Source: Stramonita haemastoma (Eukaryota; Mollusca; Gastropoda; Neogastropoda; Muricidae). From it: DNA of 64,000 nucleotides. Shown piece after piece: positions 63,712 through 64,000 of this stretch. Below the pieces are notes generated by a model. The model made no database searches. It was given only the letters and a program-made list of their open reading frames with translations, and was not told where the DNA came from. Made by a program: the position numbers and the translations under genes. Numbering within the stretch: the first letter of the stretch is position 1; the number at the start of each line of letters is the position of its first letter. The stretch is taken from contig CM060320.1 in the NCBI GenBank assembly GCA_030674155.1, forward strand, positions 25,229,794 to 25,293,793, given 5' to 3'.

Positions 63712-64000
63712 TGTGCGTGTGTGTGCGTGTGTGAACTTCTCTGCCATCGTCATGTTTGTAGCCAATGCATACAGGTGCGCACATACATGCTTATGTACCC
63801 ATAAAATAAGTATGTCTTATCTTTGGCTTTCTTGATTTTTTTAATTTGAATTGAATTGCTTGTAAATTCATATGTCTTTCTACCAATGGTTTTAAAACAT
63901 TGCATATATTGGTGAGCCTGTGTGTGTGTGTGTGGGGGGGGGGGGGGTGGTGGTGAGCCTGTGTGTGTGTGTGTGGTGGGGGGGGGTGAGTGTGAGTGTG

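Overview
The window is animal nuclear DNA, most likely from a marine mollusc and probably a gastropod. Genes have many short exons with GT-AG introns. Long dinucleotide arrays (CA/TG, CT/AG, TA) are very frequent, and tRNA-derived SINEs occur in several families. The two recognisable genes resemble animal TAF6L and CRTAC1. The lineage call rests on general appearance, not on a marker gene. No bacterial, viral or CRISPR features were seen.

Layout. 1-5.3 kb has no recognised gene and is filled with simple repeats, including a T/G-only stretch. 5.6-22.2 kb is one segment of about 8.25 kb present twice in direct orientation (5,612-13,889 and 13,990-22,241), separated by exactly 100 N. This is best explained as two overlapping contigs scaffolded without merging. 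Both copies carry the last two exons of TAF6L. 22.2-35.8 kb holds the other TAF6L exons on the minus strand. The large last-but-two intron contains an intronless 327-aa ORF and a decayed zinc-finger fragment. 30.1-32.7 kb holds a colinear but badly corrupted second copy of one TAF6L exon with its flanking SINE. 36-45 kb is SINE-rich and without a secure gene. 45.2-58.5 kb holds a ten-exon minus-strand gene. Its first nine exons match CRTAC1 (signal peptide, D-x-D-x-D-G repeats, ASPIC/UnbV domain). Its tenth encodes basic 9-residue repeats and a C-terminal cystine knot. 58.5-64 kb is intergenic or intronic, with repeats and SINE pieces.

How it works together. TAF6L is a nuclear histone-fold/HEAT subunit of SAGA/PCAF-type coactivator complexes. 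The CRTAC1-like product is predicted to be secreted. The genes are unrelated neighbours on the same strand. The CRTAC1-like gene needs four single-base corrections to read through and TAF6L has two one-base phase conflicts. With the duplicated contig end, this points to an incompletely polished long-read assembly rather than to pseudogenes.

The most interesting biology is the predicted CRTAC1-plus-repeat-plus-CTCK architecture, the splice-donor-derived minisatellite beside its exon 8, and several interspersed repeat families recurring through the window. All homology statements come from recalled family features and visible motifs; no search was run.
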